Shown here: piece after piece, positions 34,121-44,909 of the stretch | How the letters are laid out: every line of letters starts with the position of its first letter | How positions within the stretch are numbered: position 1 is the stretch's first letter | From: Oikopleura dioica | Taxonomy: Eukaryota; Chordata; Appendicularia; Copelata; Oikopleuridae | Direction of reading: 5' to 3' | Assembly (NCBI GenBank): GCA_907165135.1 | Contig: OU015567.1 | Coordinates: forward strand, 9,367,001 to 9,431,000 | Length of the DNA stretch: 64,000 nt | Position numbers and translations under genes: made by a program | The notes under the pieces: model-generated | Seen by the model: only the letters and a program-made list of their open reading frames with translations | Database searches by the model: none | Told to the model about the DNA's origin: nothing

Positions 34121-34450
34121 CATTTTACAAATGATAGCAATGCAGGGAAGATGAAATCTTTTTAAATTAAAAAGACAAAAGTTTGGATAGCAACATTAAT
34201 TTCCATTACTTGCCCATATTTTCTCAGCAAAGCACATTACTATGGATTCTCAAGAATCCAGGGATTTCCATTTTCCCCGAATCGTGATTGGCTAGAGCGC
34301 GTAACTGAGGGATCGAACCAAAAAGCTGTAGAACTGATTGTTGGAGAGCAGTTGAAAATAATCTTGTTTCGTGACAAATTTGAGTCTGTTTTAGAGAATC
34401 ATTGTCCTTTTAATTGATTCATAATTAACAGAACCATTTTTTTGAAGAAA

Positions 34451-36245
34451 ATGCTTCGAAGTCGTTTGAAAAAAGTGATTTCCCTCCGCGCGAGTGGATA
34501 TCAGTCGAAATGGAATATGCTGAAGTACAGAACCGATGTAGAAGAGTACCCTTATCATCAAGAACAGTTTCATATCGACGAAAATATTGATTTTTCATAC
34601 TTGTTGCCTAAAGATCATCCCGACTACAAACCTCCAGGTATCCTTCCTATCAAATCTTCAGTTTAACAAAATTGATAAGGAGAACCGCTCCGATCTGAAC
34701 TTTCGTCTCTCAGCGAAGAAGAAATCGAAGAAAAATATCCCGAGTTCTTGAGCTGGGCGGAATCTTGGCTTCACAACTACGAAAACGCTTTCCAAACAAA
34801 AGACTACGACGAGATTCCTCAGATGGACGCCGAACGCGAAGAAGAAAAGTACAACTTCGATTTGCGAACAAGAAGAAAGCTCATTAACCCGTTGAAGACG
34901 ATGAACATGGTGCAACGAGACATGTGGGAGCAGAAACTCCACGGCGTCACAAAAGCCGAAGAAATTTACCACGAAGAAAACGGCGAAGAATCCTTTCCAG
35001 GAAAAAGCGTCAAGTCGATCAATCTCCTTTATGAAAACTCGTATGATTCGGAAGATATTCTAAACGAGCCGATCGGAAAACAGAAGTGGCACGGCAATCA
35101 ACTCGCTAGTAAAGGCTTCACCCTGCAAGTCGATAACGATGGCCAAACAAATTACAAATGGGCAAGTCTCTGGCCAACACACAGAAGTTTTACAGACTCA
35201 CTGATTCCCTTCGATGTTCGAGCTGGTCACAAAAGAGGCAGCGCGCAACGACTGGACAAAAACTTCAACTCGCAACTCAATCACTCGCCGAATCTACTTC
35301 ATCTTTCACCACCTGTCGTCAAAGCTCATTGCGCACAGCTCAAGAAATTCACGACCAAGTTCCCGGAAGAGTACAAAAAGGACTTTTCGAAAATGCGCGA
35401 AGACTTTCCTCTAGAAATCCACACAACCTCAAAGTGCATTTCTGCGCCGTATCAACAAAGTTCCAACAATGCCACTCGATGGGCCTCTCTTTTCGTCAAT
35501 TTCGGTCAACTTGGATTGACCGAACAGCAGCGAAAGAAATTCGAAGTTTTTGTCAATGGACGGCCTGATGAGGGAGTGACGAAGCGGCTTTATACGAAAA
35601 ACTCTCATGCTTGGTACGGCTCTCCCAGGGCGACTTATCGAGATAGAATCGCACAGGATTATAGAATGGGGGAAGATAAGATTGTCCATAGAACTGGGAT
35701 GGTAAAACTCGAATCTGCAAGGTACTGAGTCTATTTTTCTTCATTCTTACTTATCAAACTTTCTTTAGATGTCCGTTGAAGTCACAAAACGAAGGCTATC
35801 TGTTGTATCTTCTTGAAGAATATTGGACGCAAGCTAGAAAAGTATTCAAGGCTGAAAATCGTGGTGAACTTAAGCATGGAAAATTTGCCTATTCTCGCTC
35901 TAGGGCTAAAAAGAGGTTTGTTCGGAAAAATCCGCAGCAGAGAAAATGATCATTTCTAGGGCTGATCGTCTTTTGAAAATTGACGAACATCCGGAAGAGT
36001 ATAAAGTTATGAGCGAAGCAGTAGAAACAATTTTCAACGAGCATTCTTCAAAGAGCAAAATCAGAGGCCACGATGGATATGTTAATAAAGCTCGGTCACA
36101 AAAGCCGGCATCGAAGTGTGCTAAACAACAGGTGAAAAAGCCCCTAGTTGGGCAACCCTTAATTAGTTTTCAGGCTTACGATGATTATGCGAAAGCAATG
36201 GAGAAACTTTTACTGAACGAAGAGCAGCAAAAAGTTTCTGCATAA
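34451..36245 (+). CDS. MRPS35: Mitochondrial small ribosomal subunit protein mS35
   Basis: Four exons (34451-34637, 34680-35721, 35769-35915, 35960-36245) join in phase. The basic N-terminus MLRSRLKKVISLRASG suits a mitochondrial presequence. Matches to vertebrate MRPS35 include LWPTHRSFTDSLIPFDVR, NLLHLSPPVVKAHCAQLKK, FPLEIHTTSKCISAP, and CPLKSQNEGYLLYLL (human CPLRRQNYDYAVYLL). The family is part of the mitoribosome small-subunit head. Within the last exon, GTGAAAAAGCCC ... TTTTCAG (about 36132-36173, 42 nt, in frame, stop-free) looks like an intron that could also be read through. DNAJC16 follows 57 nt downstream. Confidence 0.85.
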
Positions 36246-36302
36246 AACTTGATAAATAAATTATTCTGCCGGAAATAAAATGCCAACTTTTTTCTCATCA
36301 GA
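36246..36302 (+). promoter_or_regulatory. Intercistronic spacer MRPS35/DNAJC16 with acceptor
   Basis: 57 nt hold AATAAA-type signals (36251-36258 and 36274-36279) followed by TTTTTTCTCATCAG ending at 36301, one base before the DNAJC16 ATG. A poly(A) signal, pyrimidine tract and AG packed this closely indicate coupled 3' end formation and trans-splicing. Confidence 0.65.
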
Positions 36303-38824
36303 ATGCGGTTAGAAATCGTATTGAGTTCATTTTTTTGTCTCGTGAATGCCGTTGCAGATCCTTGGAAAACTCTAGGAGTCAGTAGAAGCGCCTCGACGAA
36401 AGAAATCAAATCTGGTAGATTGATTCCTTGTTAACAAGCTGATATATGATTGTTTTAGCGTACAAAAAGCTCGCAAAAGAGTGGCATCCAGATGTAAACA
36501 AGTCACCAGAAGCGGAAGATCGTTTCGTCGACATTGCTGAAGCATATCAGATTTTAACGGACGACGATAAGCGTCGAGAATGGGAGTCTTCTCAGAACTC
36601 CGGCTTTGGCTCTTCTTTCCGTCGCTCAACCAAAGGATCTCGCTGGAGCGGTGGCTTTTCGCCTGATGATTTGTTCGATCAGTTTTTCGGGCAGTCTAAT
36701 TTTGGCGAAGATGGAGTCTCAACGAGGGATTTTTTCAATAATATCCTGAAGAAGACGAACAGGAGTCCGCATGTTTTCTTATTCACATCGCCTTGGTGTT
36801 TTGAATGCAGAAGAGCGAAGCAAGTCTTTTCTCAGGTAGAACCTGAGCTTCGAAAATGGGGCTTTGGCACTGGAAAAGTCAATGCGAATGTATATGCCAA
36901 GCTGAATGACTTCATGAACGTCCAAAAAGTACCATCTGTTGTTGTGGTTTACAACGAGAATCCGTATCCAGTTCCTCTTGCGGATCTTTATCGTGGATCA
37001 CAGCCGCTCAAGGAGTTCTGTGAGAATTTAGCGAGCAGCTCAGTTGTTATCGAAGAATTATCGACGAAGGAAAAAGCAGAGAACTTCATGAACCAGTACA
37101 AAAAGACTATGAGGCCGCGCATCTGGCTTGTAACGGAGAAAGATACGGTCGCTGGAATGTTTTCTTCAATCGCGAGTCAGTTTCGAGGAGAAATCGACTT
37201 TGCCTATTCAAAATTTAACGATGATGCGATCAACATGATCAGAGTCTCGCTTAAAATCTCAGAGCCTTCTCTTGTGTTCTTCACAGGTGTGTTTGAGCCT
37301 TTTTCTGTGAATAGAATAATTTTTAGAACAAAACACGCCATCCGAAATCATTCCAATCAACAAGCTCAAGTATCATGGTGGCATCTTGGAAAAAATTAAA
37401 AAGTACAGGACTCTGGAACTCACTAGAATCGCTCATCCTGAGCAATTCACTACGCGCTGCGAAGTACATACATCTGGAGATTCTCCGCCACTCTGCCTCA
37501 TTTTCGTTCATCATGGTTCTCTTGAAGACCCAGTTGTGAGCAACTTCGCCAAAGTTAGTCGCAATTTTTTCTCCTTTTCAATAATTCTGTAGTGGACCGC
37601 TCAACATGCTAAAGAAATGAAATCGGAGGCTGTCATCAATATCATGTCCGGCGATAATCAGTGTCACTTTTCGAAAATGATTGGAACGGACGGAAAGTCA
37701 GCTGCTGTCATCGTTCAGCGACTTTCAACTGGGTTGAGATTCCTAAAGATCCCGCACTCTGAAAGTTTTGAGGGATTCACTGCCGCAGCGTGGAAGGAAA
37801 GGTGTAAAATTTTCCATCTTAGAATTTTTTTGCTTCTAAGCTAGTAATCCTTTTGCAATTTTAATCCGAAAACAGGCTATCTTCAGCAAGCAAGACTACT
37901 CATTTGCATCATTCGTGAATATCGTCGATGAAGATCAGGATCAGACTTTCTTCGGAAGCACCTATCGCTACATTTGGAAATCATGGAGGAGAATTCGCCA
38001 CTTTGAAGAGGAAGAACTGCTTCTTTACATTTGTGCTCCGTTGGCTATCATTATGCTCACCGGTAATTGAATCATTCTTATTTGAAAATTAATGTTTTCA
38101 AGCTTCGTTTTTCATGACCGCAAATGCTGAAACAAACCCAAGGAGGCCTCGAGTCACCAAAAGAGAGCGGCAATCTGCAGCTGACTTACCTCTCAGACCT
38201 TTGAAGAAATTAGAGAAGGATGAGATCAGCAATTTTCTGACGGAAAAAGTAAAGTTTATCGTCGTCCTTGTTATCTCCGATAATAACCAAAGGTATGTTG
38301 TTTATCGTATACCGGTATTATTATCGTTATTGATTCAAAACATTTTGATTATATATAGAATACGTTTATATAGTCTATACAGAATATAAGTCTATACACT
38401 GATGATTACGATTGATTTACAAAATTTCAAATGATATTTATGTATAGTTGTCGTAAGAAATTCTATCTGATCATGTCGCTATTTATCTACTAATTATGCA
38501 GCTGTTCTTATATTTAAATTTAGCGAAGCTGAACGAGATGTAATGGTTGAAATGACGCGCCAATTTGCGATAAAAATTCAGGAATTTAAATGCGATCCGC
38601 ATATTCCCGACTTTTTCTGTATCAAAAAAGGAAATGTTGGCGAGCAATTAGCGTCAAATCTCGACCTTATTCCGGGAACCGTTCTCGCGTTAGGAGCGAA
38701 CTGGTGGGCTGGATACCAGATTGATCAAGACGATGACATTTATATGGACAATATTTTGCCAAATGTCGAGCACTGGCTAGCGAGGTTGCAAGAAGGTGCT
38801 ATTAAAAGACAGCGTTACAAATAA
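36303..38824 (+). CDS. DNAJC16: DnaJ homolog subfamily C member 16 (ER J-protein with thioredoxin-like domain)
   Basis: ATG 36303 gives a signal peptide ([18 protein letters not shown]). A J-domain is split by intron 1: [18 protein letters not shown] | [15 protein letters not shown], with the essential HPD. A thioredoxin-like domain follows with [11 protein letters not shown] (CxxC) and [10 protein letters not shown]. Further domains run to a C-terminal membrane helix ([14 protein letters not shown]) and a conserved lumenal/cytosolic tail ([14 protein letters not shown]). DNAJC16 is an ER membrane co-chaperone linked to autophagosome size. Six introns were placed. One, at TGGAAG|GAAAGGTG (about 37797-37875), keeps frame only as GA-AG. 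The last intron (38294-38523) is long for this locus. Confidence 0.9.
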
Positions 38825-39513
38825 AGGAACTTATTTCTTTCGAACTTCTTTCTATCTGCCTCGTTGTACAACTCTTGAATGTTCATTTTTCTGCCAGAAT
38901 CCCATCTGCTTTCCATGATGCCATAGATAACTATTATTGCATGATCTTATGTTTATTGATATTGTACGTAAATTCCCTTTATCACAAATTTTGAAAATGC
39001 AATTGCAAAGACAGGTTTTTTTTTATATTGCACAAAGCTCGGGAGTCTAATAACTCCGAATAGGGATATCGTAGAATGCCCCAAAAGTGCTCAAAATGTA
39101 GCTCAGGGTCTGACCTATTGTTTGAAGTAATATGGGAAATTTTCGATCACGTGATCTATCAGAAATTACGTCATCAACACCGAACTCGCCGATTTTACCA
39201 ATATCGGCCCAATTTTGGGAGTCTAATAACTCCAAATATAGATATCGTGGAGGTTCCCTAAATGGCGCAAAATGTATCTAGGGTTCCAAACTATTGTTTG
39301 AATGAGTTTCAAAGTCATGTGACTTGCTCATCCCTATTCTAGAGGGGCGCGAAAATCGCTTGTGCAATATAAAAAAAAACCTGTCAAAGCTAAATGTAAA
39401 TCAACCTTTTCTGCTTCAAATCATTACGTTTTTCATATCGCTCTACTGAAATTCCGTTCTTCAAAACATTAAATAAACAAAAATATGCTTCTATTTTTTT
39501 CTTTAGAGAAAAG
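38825..39513. other. Spacer with MITE copy C
   Basis: Between DNAJC16 and ECD on the same strand. Without the 374-bp element and one target copy the gap would be about 310 nt. TTTTTTTCTTTAG lies just before the ECD ATG, so an ancestral operon split by the insertion is conceivable. Confidence 0.4.
39006..39389. mobile_element. MITE-like element with exact 5-bp target duplication, copy C
   Basis: Element 39011-39384 (374 bp) is flanked by CAAAG at 39006-39010 and 39385-39389. Termini ACAGGTTTTTTTTTATATTG CACAA are inverted at the other end. A unit GGGAGTCTAATAACTCC occurs at about 39041 and 39218 in direct orientation, each followed by similar sequence to ACTATTGTTTGAA. ATTACGTCATC and CGATCACGTGATC lie between. 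Same terminal pattern as copy A. Confidence 0.8.
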
Positions 39514-41781
39514 ATGAATGAAAGCGCAAATATTTCCACGAGCGAAGTTCGATTTGAAATTTTACTTCTGAGAGATGATGCATCTTTGGACGATCTGTTC
39601 GCCGATTTCATGGCATTCCTTGCTGCGAAAAGCTCAACTTATATCTGGAATTTTTCCTCTCCGAGAGTAGAGAAAACGGGACTTGGATTGGCCGGAGCTC
39701 TTGAATTTGGCGACTTGTATGACGAAGAGTGGCTTTTGCTTGACTTTCTAAAGGGTAAGGGAGAAGGTAATATTTTATTTGGAAGATTTTGAACCTGTTT
39801 TCAGCGAGGAACTGATAAATTTCTCAGAATTTACGAAGACTAACCCTGTTGCGGCGCGAGTTTTCGATGCAGATGGAGAATTTGTGCTCGTAGAAGCGGC
39901 TGATGTTCTTCCGAATTGGGTGAGTCCCAAAACTGCGGAGAGGAAAGTCTGGATTTATGATGGAAAAGTGATCATCTTGGACGAAAAAACATCTGCTGAC
40001 TTAATAACGGTATGTTTTGCCTAATATTCTTTTGTTGAAGACGAATTTTAGAAAGAAATGTTGGACAAATTTGTGAACAGCCTCGATTCACGACAGATAA
40101 ATATCGAACTTCTGGCGAAATTGAAGCAAGTAAATGAAAATACTTCCATTCATACGGCGAATGTTTATCTGCCGCAGCGATGTGCGTCTATTCTCAAGCA
40201 GAACCCTCAACTCATATCTGGTAAAAAATAGACTTTTTGAAAATCAATTATTTCATTTAGCATGCGTGGCCGCCTTTTACACAAGGGATCCTATTGATCT
40301 TCGAGGTTGTCGAACACTCACCGATTTTCCGAGGAACACTTTTACGGCCGCTCAATTACCACTCAATAGATGCTCTCTGGCTCAACTAATGTCCCAAACA
40401 TTTGTTCCCGATAAACGAACAGGCTATTTACCCTTGCCGCTCAAAGACGACCCTTGTAAATATGTTTTTGATTGCTGCCATAAAAAGTACTAATGTTTAG
40501 TTTATCTGCCGTACACTCTTGGAATCAAGATCACAATCGGGCTCAATATCCTTCTTCAATCTTCGAAAAAATCTTCCGATTCATTTGACGGAAGCTCCTT
40601 TTCTAACTTCGTAAAGAAGCTTGAGCGAAACGGGTATTTCGAAGGGGAAATTGAGCACTCAAAAAGATGGACGGAACTTCATGCAAAAGCCAAGAATTTT
40701 TTCATGACGAGTTATGATGACAAAACGAGTAACGATTCTTATCGCTTTCAAGGGACGGGTCTCACTTTGATCAAGATAGGAGTTAAATTGTATATGCAAA
40801 AACATATATTTAATAGCGGATTCATCAGTGAATCCCATTTCCCAGTTAATTTTGTAGTAACTAAATATATTGCGTCAGAATACAAGTCAGTAACATCGTA
40901 TAAAATTTTTCGTGCTTTTTTCATTGTCAAACGTGAAATCCTCTGAAAGCGTCTTGCATTATAAAGGAACTGTCAGAACGATTCTCTCGGCAAAAAGACC
41001 AACCGGCACTTATTCCAAATTTCTCAAATTTCCCACCAGAATCTTCAATGGACTGGCTCTGCCTCGATCCCAAATCTTTTGATCAAATGCTAAATGAGCG
41101 ATACAATTGGGACAAGAAAAATAGCGAAGTGAATGAGGAAGAGAATTTCGCTGATCAAATGGCGGACATGAGCAGAAAAATGAAGGACTTTGTAAAAACG
41201 ACGAGCGATTTTGAAGGCGTTGAAGTGAGCGAGAGTCAGATGAGCAACGAGGCTGTAGTCGAGCTTGATCCTGCCAAGGTAGTTTGAATCTCGTTTAGCC
41301 ATTTATATATTGGATTTAGTTTTCGAAAGCACTGAACAAGCTCCTTGGCAACAAGGAGGACACGGACTCAGATGATTATCTAGATTCAGATGACCTCGAA
41401 GATCTGCCGTCTGATGATGAGACTGGAAAGTATTACACAGAGATGGATAACGAGCTTGCAGGATCGAAAGTCATGGAAGGCTTTATTAGGAAGCCAGTGG
41501 AAGCTGAAAAGGAAATGAATGCTGAAGATAAAGAAGATTCTTCGGAAAAAGAAGAATCTTCTCAGTCGAGTGTCCGAATTGAAGAAAATATTGGGAAACC
41601 AGGATTTGACCACAACGGTATTTGGGTGGGCGAAGGACCGCTCGATATAGATTTAAATGTTGTAAACGGACTTCTGAAATCTTACGCATCTCAAGTGGGA
41701 TACACGGGGCCAACGGAGACGATCTTATCGTCCTTCGGCTTCGAATTACCCGATAATGCTGATACTGCCAATAAAGAATAA
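39514..41781 (+). CDS. ECD: Ecdysoneless cell-cycle regulator (SGT1-type)
   Basis: A multi-exon gene starting MNESANISTSEVRFEILLL. The most diagnostic segment, ARVFDADGEFVLVEAADVLP followed by NWVSPKTAERKVWIY, matches the conserved core of ECD ([20 protein letters not shown] in animals). CVAAFYTRDPIDLRGCRTL and YLPLPLKDDP follow. The C-terminal part (MDWLCLDPKSFDQML, DSDDYLDSDDLEDLPSDDE, an acidic Glu/Ser tail) matches the ECD acidic region that binds R2TP and splicing factors. Family role: RB-E2F control, PRP8 stability, ecdysone synthesis in flies. The junction between about 40750 and 40976 was not resolved uniquely. POLA2 begins 31 nt after the stop. Confidence 0.85.
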
Positions 41782-41812
41782 TGAAATCGTTCCTCATAAA
41801 GTTAAATTCAGA
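41782..41812 (+). promoter_or_regulatory. Intercistronic spacer ECD/POLA2
   Basis: Only 31 nt from the ECD stop to the POLA2 ATG, ending GTTAAATTCAG|A. This is the tightest pair in the window and strong evidence for an operon with trans-splicing. Confidence 0.7.
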
Positions 41813-44403
41813 ATGAGTGTCGAGGAAATAAAAGAGGAACTTCAAAATACTTTCGATATCGAAGAAGACGAGGTTAAGGAACTCGATGAATTGTACATGG
41901 TCTATCTCAAAAGCGGACAGAGCATTGAGGACTTTCAAGACTCCCTGTTCGCCTGGAAACTCAACTCAAAAGAATACAAGTCCATTCAAGGAGTGTCTTC
42001 GGAAATGATTAGACGATTCGAGGGAACAATGAAGACAGCTGAAAAAAAGAAACCATCAAATCAGAGTAAATTTGGGACGCCAAAACGAGGTCGTGATGGC
42101 ACACCATTGAAGGGAAAGGTACAAATGATGACACCGCGAGCGAAGGTTCAAAAGTTGGAATATGTTCTTGACTCGCCTGCGTCAGCGGCCTTCAAGGATA
42201 GAAAAGATAGCGGGAAGATTATAGCTACTTTAGGTAAGTGATAATTTTAATGTCATCGTCTGAAGCAGGGATGTAAATCACCCCACCATTTTCACCCCAC
42301 CACAGCAAAATGGTGGGGTGGTCGTTGGTGAAAAATCACCCCACCACCACCACTGAAAAAAGGTGGTGGTGGAAAATCACCCCACCACAGTGGTGGGGTG
42401 GCTGTGGTGATTTACATCCCTGGTCTGAAGTCTTAAAACTATATTTTAATATGGCTTAAAAGCCCTTTTATCAGTTTTAGTAGCACATAAAATCGAAATC
42501 CTCGTGCGTGATAATCACGTCGTGATACATGCTTGAAATATATACTAACTTTTAAGGTGGTGATATTCAACCAACGATGTCGGATGAAATCGAAATTGAG
42601 AATCTTATAGGTACAATTAATTACTGAGCATAATTTTCAATTACTGATCCTCAGATACGAAGTCATACAAACTCCTGTCATTCGATAGACGACATATTGC
42701 AGATGAAATAGCATATTTTATCAACGAACGGTGCGAGGTCATTGAAAGTAGACTTGGGATCGGTAAGTGCGTTTTTTGGAACCATATTTTTTAACAGACG
42801 ATTCAGTCGAACAAGCGAGCTACTCGATGATAACAGATGTGCCAATCAAAGTTTGCGGCATGATCATTTGCGAGGGGTCGAAAGGAGCTGATGGTGTTTA
42901 CCTGCTTCGCGATGGAGAGCAAGTTCAGCTTGACATTTCCGAGCTTGAGGGAAGCTCTATTTTTCCTGGGATGATTTGCGCTGTTGAAGGAGTTAATCTT
43001 ACTGGCAAGCTTATCGTTGTGTCGAAGATCATTCAGCTTGATGACCAAGGAACAGATCAAAAATAGAATACCCTTTATCAAATGATAAGTTAAAAAGAAA
43101 TTATAAAATAAAAAAAATCGTTCATAAATGACCTAACGATAAGCAACGGAGGATGAGGGAATCAAGGAAGATACTACAATTGTGATATGCGCTGGGCCTT
43201 ACTTTACATCAGACAATACTTCAAATGAGCCTTTGGAAGAGCTGATAACGCAAGTTGCTTCGTTGGCGCCACACATGGGTACGTCAGTGGTATCGGAATC
43301 TAATAAATATTTTTGATAGCTATCTTTATGGGACCGTTTCTGGATGAAAATCATATGGGCGCGGATTGCATCAGCCCGCACAACCTCAACGATCTGTGGA
43401 AAAAGCAAATCGAAAGTCTTGCTCAAAGCGGAACTAAAGTTCGAATGATTCCATCCACATCAGATCTCTTCGCGGACCCAGTCATACCAACCCGAGCAAT
43501 TGATGAAAAAGAGTTTGCTTATTGTAGGGAATATATGGTCAGCAATCCGTGTTTCTTGGGCGCAAATAAATGGACGATTTCCGCTATTTCAGCGGACCTA
43601 CCATTGAACTTGATGAAGACGGAAATAGTCAAGAATCCAACAAACTCGTGCAAATTCACAAGGGTAAGATCATCTGATTGTATAACTTTTGGGACACACA
43701 GAAGACAAATAAATATAGATAATACGCTTTAAATAGATTTCTATAACGGTATATGTCCGACTTTATTTATAGTAATAAACCGCAATTGCGCTAAAAGTGA
43801 ACATAATTCAATTTTATTGGAACAAATTGTGGTTGGAAAGCACGAAGAGGACCCAGTTATCGTGATTGAGGCTCGCTTTACACGGAATTTTATATGATCT
43901 TCCAAAATAGAAAACGTCAGACAATTTTATTGCTTCCGAGTTTACGTACTTCTATCGCGGGGAAAATGCCAAAAGTCCAATCTAGACAATTTCAAATGTT
44001 CAAAAGGACACCACCAACGCAATCAGATTACATCAGTATATATACTTACAACTTGTAAATTACAGTGGCGTTATTCATTCCTTTTAGATTGGCGAGCATC
44101 TTCTAAACCAGCAATGTATGATGCCACTCTTCCCTGCGCCAGAGGACATCTCAGTCGACTACTCCAAGTTCAAAGAGAGTGTCTGCTTTGATAAACTACC
44201 AAATGTTCTTGTCGTCCGTTCGGAACTCAACCCGTTTATCAGAACTGTTGGAAGCACGCTCTTTGTCAATCCAGGAAAGCTCACAAAAGGTAAATCTACC
44301 CAGCTCTTGCAATTCTGATGTTTTTATAGGAAAAGGCGGTGGAAGCTACGCAACAATCCAGCTCAACTCTTCAGGCCATCGAGCAAAGATCCAAAAACTT
44401 TAG
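41813..44403 (+). CDS. POLA2: DNA polymerase alpha-primase B subunit
   Basis: ATG 41813 (MSVEEIKEELQNTF) starts the helical N-domain. A basic linker with KFGTPKRGRDGTP parallels the TP-rich CDK-site linker of POLA2. Exons from 42557 give SDEIEIENLI ... SYKLLSFDRRH, then the OB-fold core (DISELEGSSIFPGMICAVEG, compare SELKEYSLFPGQVVIMEG in human). The phosphoesterase-like domain follows: CAGPYFTSDN, HMAIFMGPFLDENH, MPLFPAPEDISVDY, TVGSTLFVNPGKLTKG. It is the non-catalytic subunit that tethers primase to Pol alpha at origins. Intron 1 contains a hAT MITE. The junction before DEGIKEDTTIV (about 43040-43150) has no clean GT donor near the expected site. The 424-nt intron 43664-44087 is long for this gene. 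Confidence 0.92.
42258..42430. mobile_element. 157-bp palindromic hAT-type MITE in POLA2 intron 1
   Basis: Element 42266-42422 is flanked by GTCTGAAG on both sides (42258-42265 and 42423-42430), an exact 8-bp duplication. Its ends are CAGGGATGTAAATCACC and the complement. The whole body is built from CACCCCACCA-like blocks and pairs end to end, so it is nearly one long palindrome. CAGGGATG-type ends with 8-bp duplications are characteristic of hAT elements. Confidence 0.88.
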
Positions 44404-44687
44404 ATCAATCATGAACCACACATTGCCTCTCACATGATCTCACTTATTCACACTGCCTTTTTTCGAAAATAGAGAACCCACAAAGACCATGATGATTGAT
44501 ATGATTTTAGTCATTTTATTTCAATCAATGATTGTGTACAGAACTTTGCAGGACATAAAAAACATGAGCAGCAAATGTAGGAGCTAACTCCCCGATCGTA
44601 TCAAGCGTGGACCTCGGGCCGCAGTCTTGGTTATTGAAAGCCCTTCGGTTTATATCATGGCTGTTACTCTTACGAAGAAATATTATC
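44404..44687. other. Spacer
   Basis: Contains the 3' ends of POLA2 (plus) and of the small secreted-peptide gene (minus). Nothing further supported. Confidence 0.4.
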
Positions 44688-44909
44688 CTAGGCGTACATG
44701 ATACCAGACAGCGGACTGCAGCAGTTTTGCATCGAAAGGGCGGAGCAAGCTTTCTCAATTCTATCGTGAATTCCTTCTCGAATTAGATGCCCTTGTGACT
44801 GGTGTAGTCTGCAGACTGTGCACATTCTTGACAATCTAGCACCAGACATTCTACATCTTGAAGCGACTGTGAGTTGGAGAAGGAAGGAAAAAATGAAGAA
44901 TAACCTCAT
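44688..44909 (-). CDS. Small secreted cysteine-rich peptide, unknown family
   Basis: A true ATG (44907-44909) opens 73 codons in one exon. The first 17 residues (MRLFFIFSFLLQLTVAS) are a clear signal peptide. The mature part has six cysteines in about 57 residues (C-x13-C-x2-C-x24-C-x8-CC by inspection), with Arg/Met-rich segments and a HLIREGIHDRIEKAC helix. CCTTTAG lies 7 nt before the ATG, a good trans-splice acceptor. It could be a secreted peptide hormone, house-secretion component or other short disulphide-rich factor; no family was recognised. A downstream exon cannot be excluded. Confidence 0.45.
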   Translation of the reverse strand: MRLFFIFSFLLQLTVASRCRMSGARLSRMCTVCRLHQSQGHLIREGIHDRIEKACSALSMQNCCSPLSGIMYA

